A DNA stretch of 5,529 nt from Ignavibacteria bacterium UBA4661 (GCA_002405405.1 DHLT01000015.1:26146-31674), one strand, 5' to 3'; counted from the stretch's first letter, positions 1-5,529 are shown. A program made the numbers and translations. The notes: generated from the letters alone by a model not told the origin.

Positions 1-1023
1 GATGGTAAGGTTGCGCTCAGTGTTGCGAATCCATTAACGGGTAATACAGTATTGTGGCAGGAAGTGCCCATGCAGAATGGTGTCTTTTCGATGGATATTG
101 AGCGGTTATTTCCGCACTTTATTGTAGCGATAGCCGCTCAAGTTAATATACCCTTCCAAATGACATCTTTCTTTATTGATAGTAATGATACTGTTCGTTT
201 TGAGGGGGAAGATTTTATGAATTGCACCATAACAAGTGGAGCAACACAGGCACAACAGGCCATTTTTGAAAGCACTATAGCAGAGTACGAGCGCGAGATA
301 AGGCATCTGCGTGATCCACGCCAAATGGGCGATGTAGTAAGAGTACTTACGATGGATGAGGCGCGACCAATGAGAAAGGCATTACAGGAAAAAATCTTGG
401 AGTCTGTGGCACAGCATGTTCGCATGTATCCGAGCGAACTGTACTCGGCATATCTTTTAAACACGCGAAAATTTATGCTCTCTCACGATGATCTTCGCAC
501 CTTGTACGTTACTCTTTCGAGTGATATTCAACAATCAATGTTTGTCTATAGCGTGCGACATCGTTTAGAATACACGGCAATGATGCCAGAAAAAGATGAT
601 TTTGTTGATGGTACGCATTATGATGTTCATGGCATAGAGAAGTCGATTGCGACTGTACGCGGTCATCAGCGATATACTATTCTACACTTTTGGAATTCGA
701 GTCCACTGTCTATTAAACAAATAGATACGATCAAGAACATTCACCAACGATTTACCAATGATGATGTCCATGTTGTGAGTATTGGCTTGGATGATAAGAA
801 AGAAGTATGGAAAGAATCGATTGAGCGATATGCCATGAATTGGGTGCAACTAAATGACTTTTATGGTCTCAATACCCACTTTTCTACGTTGTATCAATTA
901 GTATTTATTTCGACCGCTATTCTTCTTGTCGATCATACGATCAACAAAGTTGTTTATCAGGGAATATTAGGTGCACAAACAGAATCTGATCTTGCAAAGA
1001 TTATCGGTGGTGAGTTGGCTTGA
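1..1023 (+). CDS. DUF4369/TlpA-like thioredoxin-fold protein lacking the CXXC motif (5' partial)
   Basis: The frame is open from the first base, so the true start lies upstream; 340 codons are visible, ending in TGA. A TTG at 52 and an ATG at 70 fall inside the domain and are unlikely starts. Visible residues 1-100 resemble DUF4369, the beta-rich N-terminal domain of many Bacteroidota TlpA-like proteins: a PLTGNTV strand, a NGVFSMD turn, then FFIDSNDTVRFEG. A helical linker follows. From about residue 220 there is a thioredoxin/AhpC-TSA-like fold: YTILHFWNSS, then VHVVSIGLDDKKEVWKESIE, NWVQLND and a final AILLVD strand. In active relatives HFW is followed by a WCxxC-type motif; here it reads WNSSPLS (691-711). 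The usual cis-proline IPT reads IST (907-915). Only one cysteine is visible, in the N-terminal part. Disulfide exchange is therefore unlikely, and a binding or structural role in the envelope is an inference. Any signal peptide or lipobox would lie outside the window. The family call is by pattern only. Confidence 0.8.
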   Translation, partial: DGKVALSVANPLTGNTVLWQEVPMQNGVFSMDIERLFPHFIVAIAAQVNIPFQMTSFFIDSNDTVRFEGEDFMNCTITSGATQAQQAIFESTIAEYEREIRHLRDPRQMGDVVRVLTMDEARPMRKALQEKILESVAQHVRMYPSELYSAYLLNTRKFMLSHDDLRTLYVTLSSDIQQSMFVYSVRHRLEYTAMMPEKDDFVDGTHYDVHGIEKSIATVRGHQRYTILHFWNSSPLSIKQIDTIKNIHQRFTNDDVHVVSIGLDDKKEVWKESIERYAMNWVQLNDFYGLNTHFSTLYQLVFISTAILLVDHTINKVVYQGILGAQTESDLAKIIGGELA

Positions 1024-1214
1024 GCAACAGTTCATCTACATTCTTTCAACTTCACTTCTACTAAATCGGAAGAAGATCTAAAAAGTAATTCTCTTATTCC
1101 CATGAGATTCTGCATCACTCATGCTATATTTGCGGGTTCATTTTGTGAAGTACACTCACAATCATTGAAAATACATTTTTGTAGAGCAATCTTCAGTAGC
1201 GTTCTAAAAGAAAT

Positions 1215-1303
1215 ACCGCCAATTTTTCGACCAAAGACGCAACGAAGAATGCCCGCACTCGCGGGCGTTTTTCTGTCGCATTTTGGTCAGGTCGCTTGGC
1301 GGT
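1215..1303. repeat. Nested three-stem inverted repeat (89 bp)
   Basis: Three inverted repeats share one centre. The outer arms are ACCGCCAA (1215-1222) and TTGGCGGT (1296-1303), a perfect 8-bp match. The middle arms are GACCAAA (1229-1235) and TTTGGTC (1282-1288), a perfect 7-bp match. The inner arms are 1244-1256 and 1261-1273: 13 pairs including two G-T pairs, around a 4-nt loop ACTC. The unpaired stretches are nearly symmetrical, 6 against 7 nt between outer and middle stems and 8 against 8 nt between middle and inner stems, so the whole can fold as one long rod with internal loops. It ends 42 bp before the response regulator start codon. It could be a structured RNA, a leader element, or a copy of a dispersed palindromic repeat or miniature element. 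No clear target-site duplication flanks it. Confidence 0.7.
1244..1273 (+). terminator. Probable Rho-independent terminator (core of the nested repeat)
   Basis: The six G-C pairs GCCCGC (1251-1256) and GCGGGC (1261-1266) enclose the loop ACTC. They are followed by GTTTTTC, giving a run of five T at 1268-1272. An A-rich left flank (AAGAA) can pair with the T-run and lengthen the stem to 13 pairs. The orientation suits ending transcription from the upstream plus-strand gene, though it lies about 220 bp past that stop codon, which is far. It could instead act in the leader of the response regulator or belong to a mobile repeat. On the minus strand the T-tract (ATTCTTC) is poorer. Confidence 0.55.
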
Positions 1304-1345
1304 AACCTTTTTTAGTGCGATGAGGAAAACGCCTTTATATTTTTT

Positions 1346-2002
1346 ATGATAGATCTTGTTATCGTTGACGATCATCAAGCAATGCTTGATACATTACGAT
1401 TGTGGTTCGAGATTCATTACTCCATAGAAATCAAAGTTGTGGGGTGCTTTCATCGTGGCGATCAGTTTCTTGAATCGCTTCGTAAAGTACAACCACATGT
1501 TCTTCTTTTGGATATGTATATGCCCCAAAGCATGAGCGGAGCGGATATTGCGCACTATGTACGTGAAAATTATCCGCAGATTGCTATTCTTGTGTTCACC
1601 TCACGTATTGATGCAAAAAGCGTACGCGAGTGTATGGCATTAGGGGTAAATGGCATCATTGAGAAAGACAGACCCATACAGGACACCCTCGAGGCACTGA
1701 AGCAAGTTGCTAACGGGGAAATATATCTATCGCAAAAAGCCCTACGATATTCTGCAGAAGCCCTCTCCACAGGTGTTGCCCAACAACAATCCGGCGAGCA
1801 AGTAACTGAATTGACTTTACGCGAGAAAGAAATTATCCAGTGGATTGCTAAGGGGCTAACCAGCAAAGAAGTTGCCGTGAAACTCCACACGAGTCATCAT
1901 ACGATTGAGAAGTACCGTAAAACCATCATGCAGAAGTTGCATTTCAACAAGATGACAAGCGTTATTCAGTACGCCATCAAACATGGGATTGTTGATGTAT
2001 AG
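1346..2002 (+). CDS. NarL/FixJ-family response regulator (receiver + LuxR-type HTH)
   Basis: Complete at 218 aa, the usual size for this family. The receiver domain covers about residues 1-120: acidic pair D8-D9 in VIVDDH, phospho-acceptor D56 in LLLDMYMP, T85 in VFTS, and K107 in IIEKD. All the phosphorylation-site residues are therefore present and the protein should be phosphorylated by a histidine kinase. After a Gln-rich linker (about 140-153), a LuxR/GerE helix-turn-helix follows at about 154-216: LTLREKEIIQWIAKGLTSKEVA, then HTIEKYRKTIMQKL as the recognition helix region. It is expected to bind DNA as a dimer. The ATG at 1346 is chosen because it gives the canonical N-terminus and there is no other in-frame ATG back to the TAG at 1313. 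GAGG at 1322-1325 is too far away to be its ribosome binding site. No kinase gene is visible, and the target genes cannot be told from the sequence. It converges with murE, with a 38-bp gap. Confidence 0.93.
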   Translation: MIDLVIVDDHQAMLDTLRLWFEIHYSIEIKVVGCFHRGDQFLESLRKVQPHVLLLDMYMPQSMSGADIAHYVRENYPQIAILVFTSRIDAKSVRECMALGVNGIIEKDRPIQDTLEALKQVANGEIYLSQKALRYSAEALSTGVAQQQSGEQVTELTLREKEIIQWIAKGLTSKEVAVKLHTSHHTIEKYRKTIMQKLHFNKMTSVIQYAIKHGIVDV

Positions 2003-2040
2003 TGTCCTCGTATGAACTCGCACAGTGCAAGCAAAGTACC

Positions 2041-3555
2041 TCAAGCTCGATGTCCCTGCCGTGCCATGCTCATCACGATATTGACATCGCTGTACGGAAC
2101 ATATTCTTTGCCAATGATTTGGTATTCTTCGTGTCCCTTGCCGGCAATGAGGACAATATCACCGGGTTTGCTCAGGTGCAGTGCGTGCATGACAGCAGCG
2201 CCTCGATCCGCTTGACGAATGATATTGACCTGATGCTCCGCACGAATACCTGCTTGTACATCATCAATGATGAGTTCAGGGTTTTCGGAGCGAGGATTGT
2301 CGCTGGTAATGACAACTAAATCGGCATTCTCTGAGGCAATAGTACCCATTTGCGGGCGTTTCGTACGGTCGCGGTCGCCACCACAACCAAACACACAAAT
2401 GATGCGTCCGGTACTACCTGTCTCATGGAGAATCGTTCTGCAGGTAGCAAGTGCTTTTTCTAAGGAATCAGGCGAGTGTGCAAAATCGACAACTGCTAAA
2501 CCATGCCCGGGAACAATGATGCGTTGCATGCGACCCGGCGCACCCGTAGCACGTGCCATACCGCGCTGAAGCGTGGCAGGATCAATACCAAGTTCATGGC
2601 ATAAGGTAAGGCAACCCGTTGCATTTTCAACATTAAAACGACCAATGAAATTCATGCTGAACGCAATGGACTCAGGTGTTTTGCTTCGATTGCCAAACTT
2701 CAGCATGAAGCTTGTTGTTTCCAAACCAAGACCTTCGTGCTGTATGACAACATCACGACCTGCTTCGCGACCAAACATCATGATATGTCCCGCATGAGAA
2801 TCTTGCACCATATAGTTACTGTACGAGCTGTCGCCATTGAGGACAGCTATTGATGCACTTTGCATACGATCAAAGAGTTTCTTTTTAGCACGAGCATAAT
2901 TCTCCATCGTGCCATGAAAATCCAAGTGATCTTGTGTCAGGTTCGTAAAAATTGTTCCTGCAAAAGGAATACCTGCAACACGCTCGAATTCCATACCATG
3001 GGAAGTAGTTTCCATGACGACAGAGGTAACACCGGCTTGGCGCATTTGTACAAAAAGATCGCACAGCAAATGTGATTCAGGTGTAGAGAAATTTGTCGGG
3101 TACATTGTATTCCGAATATAGTTGCCGGTTGTACCAATTAACCCCATCGTTTCACCGGCTTCTGTAAGGAGGGAGCGAAGCATAAAGGTCGATGTTGTTT
3201 TACCATTGGTGCCGGTGATGCCATAGATTTTCATCGCACGTTGTGGATTACCATGAAAGCTATAGAGGGCTTCGGCAAGTGCTACACGACCGTCGGGAAC
3301 ACGAATAATGGTGATGTTTTCAGGTGAGGGAAGCTCATAATGTTCATTGCATACGATGATGCTTGCGCCACGCTCGATTGCACGTTGAATATTTGTATAG
3401 TCATGCTCAATTTCCAAATCTAGTGCATACACAAACATGTCGCCACGCTCAACTGTTTCGCAATCGAAGCGTACAGCAGGAACATGTTTATCCGTACTGC
3501 CTGATTGAATGGTATGACGTGAAATATCGGCAAGAAGTGTCGTAAGGTGTTGCAT
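2041..3555 (-). CDS. murE: UDP-N-acetylmuramoyl-L-alanyl-D-glutamate--2,6-diaminopimelate ligase (MurE)
   Basis: Cytoplasmic Mur ligase that adds meso-diaminopimelate to UDP-MurNAc-L-Ala-D-Glu using ATP. The protein is 504 aa from the ATG at 3555. A TTG 60 bases further upstream would add 20 hydrophobic residues unlike the family, so I reject it. In this numbering the P-loop is GITGTNGKTT (112-121), the substrate motif STPE is at 157-160, ETTSHG at 182-187, TNLTQDHLDFHG at 204-215, and the lysine expected to be carbamylated lies in YARAKKKLF (about K224). GCGGDRD is at 390-396, DNPR at 419-422 is the motif associated with diaminopimelate rather than lysine, and GKGHEEYQ is at 472-479. All three domains are present. 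The N-terminal UDP-binding region is atypical: the usual DSR reads DCE (31-33) and the usual GxxxDGHxF reads DLEIEHDY. The gene stands apart from other cell-wall genes in view: an acyl-CoA dehydrogenase lies upstream on the same strand, with a likely terminator between. Confidence 0.96.
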   Translation of the reverse strand: MQHLTTLLADISRHTIQSGSTDKHVPAVRFDCETVERGDMFVYALDLEIEHDYTNIQRAIERGASIIVCNEHYELPSPENITIIRVPDGRVALAEALYSFHGNPQRAMKIYGITGTNGKTTSTFMLRSLLTEAGETMGLIGTTGNYIRNTMYPTNFSTPESHLLCDLFVQMRQAGVTSVVMETTSHGMEFERVAGIPFAGTIFTNLTQDHLDFHGTMENYARAKKKLFDRMQSASIAVLNGDSSYSNYMVQDSHAGHIMMFGREAGRDVVIQHEGLGLETTSFMLKFGNRSKTPESIAFSMNFIGRFNVENATGCLTLCHELGIDPATLQRGMARATGAPGRMQRIIVPGHGLAVVDFAHSPDSLEKALATCRTILHETGSTGRIICVFGCGGDRDRTKRPQMGTIASENADLVVITSDNPRSENPELIIDDVQAGIRAEHQVNIIRQADRGAAVMHALHLSKPGDIVLIAGKGHEEYQIIGKEYVPYSDVNIVMSMARQGHRA

Positions 3556-3710
3556 GAGGACAAGAAAAAAGACTGTGGAGAGAGGGGATTCGCAGTATAT
3601 AACAAAGAAGGGCAATCATACAGACTGCCCTTGCTCCAAAGAAAATGATGATACTCGGGGGCTAATGCCTACATCAATAGGATCTAAATTAAACAGATTA
3701 TAGTAAAAGA
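3556..3710 (-). promoter_or_regulatory. Intergenic region upstream of murE
   Basis: This 155-bp gap should contain the murE promoter. Read on the minus strand there is an exact TATAAT (3697-3702, just after the acyl-CoA dehydrogenase stop) and a TATACT (3594-3599, about 40 bases before the murE ATG). Neither has a good -35 hexamer at 16-18 bp, and I see no clear Bacteroidota-type TAnnTTTG element. No Shine-Dalgarno sequence precedes the ATG; the leader just before it is pyrimidine-rich. The placement of a promoter here rests on gene layout more than on motif quality. Confidence 0.3.
3601..3632 (-). terminator. Candidate terminator after the acyl-CoA dehydrogenase gene
   Basis: AAGGGCA (3608-3614) and TGCCCTT (3626-3632) form a perfect 7-bp stem with an 11-nt loop. 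On the minus strand the stem is followed by CTTTGTT, a broken T-tract, so this would suit ending the acyl-CoA dehydrogenase transcript about 80 bases past its stop. The loop is long and the T-tract imperfect. It also sits within the possible murE leader, so a regulatory hairpin is an alternative. Confidence 0.4.
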
Positions 3711-4868
3711 TTACGCCAAGATATTGCGTGCAATAACAATGCGTTGAATTTCACTTGTACCCTCGCCAATGGTCAATAACTTCGAGTCACGCCATAATTT
3801 CTCAACGGGATACTCTTTGGTGTAGCCATACCCGCCATGTATTTGCACTGCTTCTTCGCTTGCTTGTACACAAATTTCCGAGGCAAACATTTTTGCTTGT
3901 GCCGCTTCGAGCGTGATTTTCATGCCATTGTCGCGCATCCATGCCGCACGGAATGTCAGTAAGCGTGCTGCTTCGATATTGGTAGACATTTGCGCAAGTT
4001 TGAATTGTATGGCTTGCTGGTCGGCAAGTGTTTTGCCAAATTGTTTGCGCAGTTTGGCATAGTTGATCGAATGATGTAATGCACCTTCTGCCAAGCCTAA
4101 GCTAAGAGCCGCAATCGAAATACGTCCACCATCTAAGATTTTCAATGCTTGAATAAAACCCTCGCCCTCATTGCCAATTAAATGGCTTGCCGGTACACGA
4201 ACATTATCGAGTGTTAAACTGGCAGTATCACTGCATCGCATACCGGTTTTGTTCTCTTTTTTTGAACCAAAAAATCCGGGCATGGTTTTATCCACGACAA
4301 AAGCACTGATGCCTTTAGTACCTTTGCTACGATCGGTTACTGCCATAATAACGGCAACTTCACCGACATTCCCATGAGTGATGAAGTTTTTTGAGCCATT
4401 GATGATATAATGATCACCATCGCGGACAGCCGTAGTGAGCATTCCGCTTGCATCGGAACCACTACCCGGTTCTGTCAAGCCCCATGCGCCAAGCGTCTGA
4501 CCGGTCGCAAGACGGGGAAGATATTTACTTTTGAGTTCTTCATTACCAAACATGAGAATATGATTAGTGCACAAGCCATTATGTGCCGCCACGCCAAGTG
4601 CAATAGCAGGACATGCTTTGGCAATTTCTTCGACAATCAAGGCATACTCAATATAGCCCAAGCCGGAACCTTCGTATTCCGTAGGTACGAGAATACCCAA
4701 AAAACCAAGGTCACCAAGTTTTTTGAAAACTTCATGAGGGAATTCTTGTGACTCGTCGTATTGCAACGCGATTGGTGCGATTTCAGTCGTAGCAAAATCG
4801 CGTGCTGTTTGTTGGATAGCCGCTTGCTCTTCGGTCAGCGTCATGCTCATGCCTGAGGATTCATTCAT
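3711..4868 (-). CDS. Acyl-CoA dehydrogenase (FAD-dependent)
   Basis: Complete at 385 aa, the normal length for the short/medium/branched-chain acyl-CoA dehydrogenase family. It should oxidise an acyl-CoA to the trans-2-enoyl-CoA with FAD, passing electrons to electron-transfer flavoprotein; no etf gene is visible. The N-terminal helical domain starts with LTEEQAAIQQTARDFA. The first family signature is AWGLTEPGSGSD (128-139), followed by NGSKNFITHG (157-166). The C-terminal helical domain has DGGR (246-249), RKQFGKTLADQQAIQFKLAQM (274-294) and the second signature QIHGGYGYTKEYPVEKLWRD (342-361). The catalytic base is predicted to be E369 in IGEGTSEIQR, the position used by short- and medium-chain enzymes rather than the isovaleryl/long-chain position. 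Chain-length preference cannot be told from sequence alone. Starts at M7 (4850) or M9 (4844) are also possible, since the family often begins just before LTEEQ; there is no Shine-Dalgarno sequence to decide. Confidence 0.94.
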   Translation of the reverse strand: MNESSGMSMTLTEEQAAIQQTARDFATTEIAPIALQYDESQEFPHEVFKKLGDLGFLGILVPTEYEGSGLGYIEYALIVEEIAKACPAIALGVAAHNGLCTNHILMFGNEELKSKYLPRLATGQTLGAWGLTEPGSGSDASGMLTTAVRDGDHYIINGSKNFITHGNVGEVAVIMAVTDRSKGTKGISAFVVDKTMPGFFGSKKENKTGMRCSDTASLTLDNVRVPASHLIGNEGEGFIQALKILDGGRISIAALSLGLAEGALHHSINYAKLRKQFGKTLADQQAIQFKLAQMSTNIEAARLLTFRAAWMRDNGMKITLEAAQAKMFASEICVQASEEAVQIHGGYGYTKEYPVEKLWRDSKLLTIGEGTSEIQRIVIARNILA

Positions 4869-5062
4869 ACAAAGTGTCCAATAATAAAGAGGAGAGAAAA
4901 AACGAGATACAAAAATAAAAAGTTCGCTGATAGCGAAACAAAAACATCAATAAAAAGATTCCAAGGAGATCTATTCTCGGAGAGAGTATGGAGATTCAAT
5001 GTTCGCAGTTTTGTTTGATTCGGTGTATATTCAAAGCACATAACAATATCTCGTGTACGCAT
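4865..5062 (-). CDS. Doubtful 65-aa ORF with a C-terminal hydrophobic segment
   Basis: An ATG-started frame of 65 codons runs toward the acyl-CoA dehydrogenase gene, and its stop overlaps that gene's start as ATGA. This arrangement is typical of translational coupling. Residues about 37-63 are strongly hydrophobic and could form one membrane segment. Against it: the hydrophobic stretch is simply how an A/T-run-rich non-coding region reads in this frame, the N-terminal half looks like no family I know, no ribosome binding site precedes it, and a terminator-like hairpin lies inside it. I think it is more likely leader sequence than a gene. Confidence 0.15.
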   Translation of the reverse strand: MRTRDIVMCFEYTPNQTKLRTLNLHTLSENRSPWNLFIDVFVSLSANFLFLYLVFSLLFIIGHFV

Positions 5063-5140
5063 GACGCTCTATCACCAATCAGCATATGTACTAATTCGGT
5101 GCAATCCTCATGTGCTTTTCTTCATTTTTTGATTCACGTT
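4869..5140. promoter_or_regulatory. Divergent intergenic region between the acyl-CoA dehydrogenase gene and proC
   Basis: This 272-bp AT-rich region separates two divergent genes and so should hold both promoters. I found no confident -35/-10 pair or TAnnTTTG element on either strand. It contains the hairpin with minus-strand T-tract at 4911-4938. It also contains the octamer ATTCGGTG twice in direct orientation (5018-5025 and 5094-5101), which is near chance expectation for this length. No Shine-Dalgarno sequence precedes either start codon. Confidence 0.45.
4911..4938 (-). terminator. Hairpin plus T-tract in the acyl-CoA dehydrogenase leader (possible attenuator)
   Basis: TTCGCT (4923-4928) and AGCGAA (4932-4937) form a perfect 6-bp stem with a 3-nt loop. 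On the minus strand the stem is followed by C and then TTTTTATTTTT (4921 down to 4911), the form of a Rho-independent terminator. It lies about 42-70 bases before the acyl-CoA dehydrogenase ATG, where there is no well-supported upstream minus-strand gene to terminate. It may be a leader attenuator or the end of a short RNA. The stem is short and only half G-C, so chance in an A-rich region is possible. Confidence 0.4.
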
Positions 5141-5529
5141 ATGGCATTTCAACATTCGATAGCAATTCTTGGCGGTGGAAATTTGGGTAATGCTATTGCC
5201 CTTGGATTATATGAATCGCAGCTTCTTTCTGCCGAGCGCATTACAGTTACACGTCGTTCGATCACGCATTTAAGCCATTTGGCGGAGCGTGGTATACAAA
5301 CTATGAGTGATAATGTACAAGCAGTGAGGAAGTCTGACGTTGTTATTCTGGCAGTACAACCGCAACAACTTGATGCCCTGCTTGCGGACATAGCACCGGT
5401 GCTTTCTGCAAAAAAACATATTGTGATTTCCGTTGCATCAGGTGCAAGCATTGCTCAAATCTCTTCGCGTATCGGTAAGTCCGTGCCGGTGGTACGCGCT
5501 ATGCCAAATACAGCAATCGCTATTCGTGA
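5141..5529 (+). CDS. proC: Pyrroline-5-carboxylate reductase (3' partial)
   Basis: Last step of proline synthesis: NAD(P)H-dependent reduction of 1-pyrroline-5-carboxylate to L-proline in the cytoplasm. The first 129 codons are visible and the frame runs off the window; the family is usually about 260-280 aa, so roughly half is missing. The N-terminal Rossmann fold shows IAILGGGNLGNAIALG (7-22), where the GxGxxG-type turn is GGGNLG. VTRRS (36-40) after the second strand has the basic residues expected for NADPH preference. DVVILAVQPQQL (66-77) matches the family's conserved ADVVxLAVKPQ strand, with Gln in place of the usual Lys. VISVASGASIAQI (95-107) and VVRAMPNTAIAI (117-128) follow. The MPNTAIAI form is common in Bacteroidota, where many others have MPNTPALV. 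The start is the ATG just before AFQHSIAILG; the ATG at 5110 is out of frame. No Shine-Dalgarno sequence is seen. Confidence 0.93.
   Translation, partial: MAFQHSIAILGGGNLGNAIALGLYESQLLSAERITVTRRSITHLSHLAERGIQTMSDNVQAVRKSDVVILAVQPQQLDALLADIAPVLSAKKHIVISVASGASIAQISSRIGKSVPVVRAMPNTAIAIR

Larger units (their letters stand above)
1024..1345. other. 322-bp intergenic region with dyads and a nested palindrome
   Basis: No convincing gene is visible. The region holds three symmetrical elements. One is CATGAG at 1101-1106 paired with CTCATG at 1118-1123 (11-nt loop, no T-run after it). The second is TTGTGA at 1143-1148 paired with TCACAA at 1156-1161 (7-nt spacer), which resembles a CRP/FNR-type site with one extra spacer base. 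The third is the long nested inverted repeat at 1215-1303, described separately. Open frames of 67 codons (+) and 61 codons (-) run through the palindrome; they look like by-products of it. The region would carry the 3' end of the upstream gene's transcript and the promoter of the response regulator, but I could not identify a convincing promoter. Confidence 0.6.

Noticed and set aside
1101..1123. CATGAG/CTCATG dyad as a terminator of the first gene
   Set aside because: The stem is only 6 bp with an 11-nt loop and no T-tract follows.
1102..1305. 67-codon plus-strand ORF and the opposing 61-codon ORF (1193-1378, minus) in the first intergenic gap
   Set aside because: Both read through the nested palindrome, the minus one also overlaps the response regulator start, neither resembles a family I know, and neither has a ribosome binding site. 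The open frames look like a by-product of the repeat.
1336..1343. TATATTTT before the response regulator as a Bacteroidota-type -7 element (TAnnTTTG)
   Set aside because: A start of transcription set by it would fall at or beyond the ATG, and there is no TTTG-type -33 element at the right distance.
2018..2028. GCAC-A-GTGC symmetry in the 38-bp gap between the converging genes as a bidirectional terminator
   Set aside because: A 1-nt loop cannot form, the arms are 4 bp, and no T-run follows on either strand.
3556..3615. Twenty-residue N-terminal extension of MurE from a TTG at 3615
   Set aside because: The extension is hydrophobic and unlike the cytoplasmic MurE N-terminus, the TTG lies in the terminator-like hairpin, and the ATG at 3555 gives the expected domain start and length.
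5018..5101. Repeated octamer ATTCGGTG in the proC upstream region as regulator sites
   Set aside because: A repeated 8-mer in about 270 bp is near chance expectation, and the flanking bases do not match.

Overview
The window looks like an ordinary chromosomal stretch from a Gram-negative bacterium, most likely in the Bacteroidota/Chlorobiota (FCB) group; Chlorobiota or Kapabacteria-like is a guess. Four observations point this way. The first gene has the DUF4369-plus-thioredoxin-fold layout common in that group. The ProC piece carries a MPNTAIAI-type motif where many other bacteria have MPNTPALV. The MurE has a DNPR motif, so the wall is the meso-diaminopimelate type. None of the four visible gene starts has a convincing Shine-Dalgarno sequence at normal spacing. 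I see no rRNA, tRNA, CRISPR array, transposase or phage gene.

Layout from left to right. Positions 1-1023 (+) hold the 3' part of a TlpA/DUF4369-like protein whose thioredoxin fold has lost its redox motif. Positions 1024-1345 are a 322-bp gap containing two small dyads and, at 1215-1303, a nested three-stem inverted repeat whose core resembles a Rho-independent terminator. Positions 1346-2002 (+) encode a complete NarL/FixJ-type response regulator with no kinase beside it. It converges, with a 38-bp gap, on murE (2041-3555, -), which encodes the diaminopimelate-adding ligase of peptidoglycan synthesis. A 155-bp gap with a terminator-like hairpin separates murE from an acyl-CoA dehydrogenase gene (3711-4868, -). 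A 272-bp AT-rich divergent region (4869-5140) follows; it holds a hairpin plus T-tract on the minus strand, placed like a leader attenuator. The window ends inside proC (5141 onward, +), pyrroline-5-carboxylate reductase.

The genes do not form one pathway. They belong to signalling, cell-wall synthesis, fatty acid or branched-chain acyl-CoA oxidation, and proline synthesis, and the changes of strand suggest mostly separate transcription units. I found no clear new multi-gene system. The observations most worth following are the nested palindrome at 1215-1303, the redox-dead thioredoxin-fold protein, the hairpin/T-tract in the acyl-CoA dehydrogenase leader, and the altered UDP-binding region of MurE.
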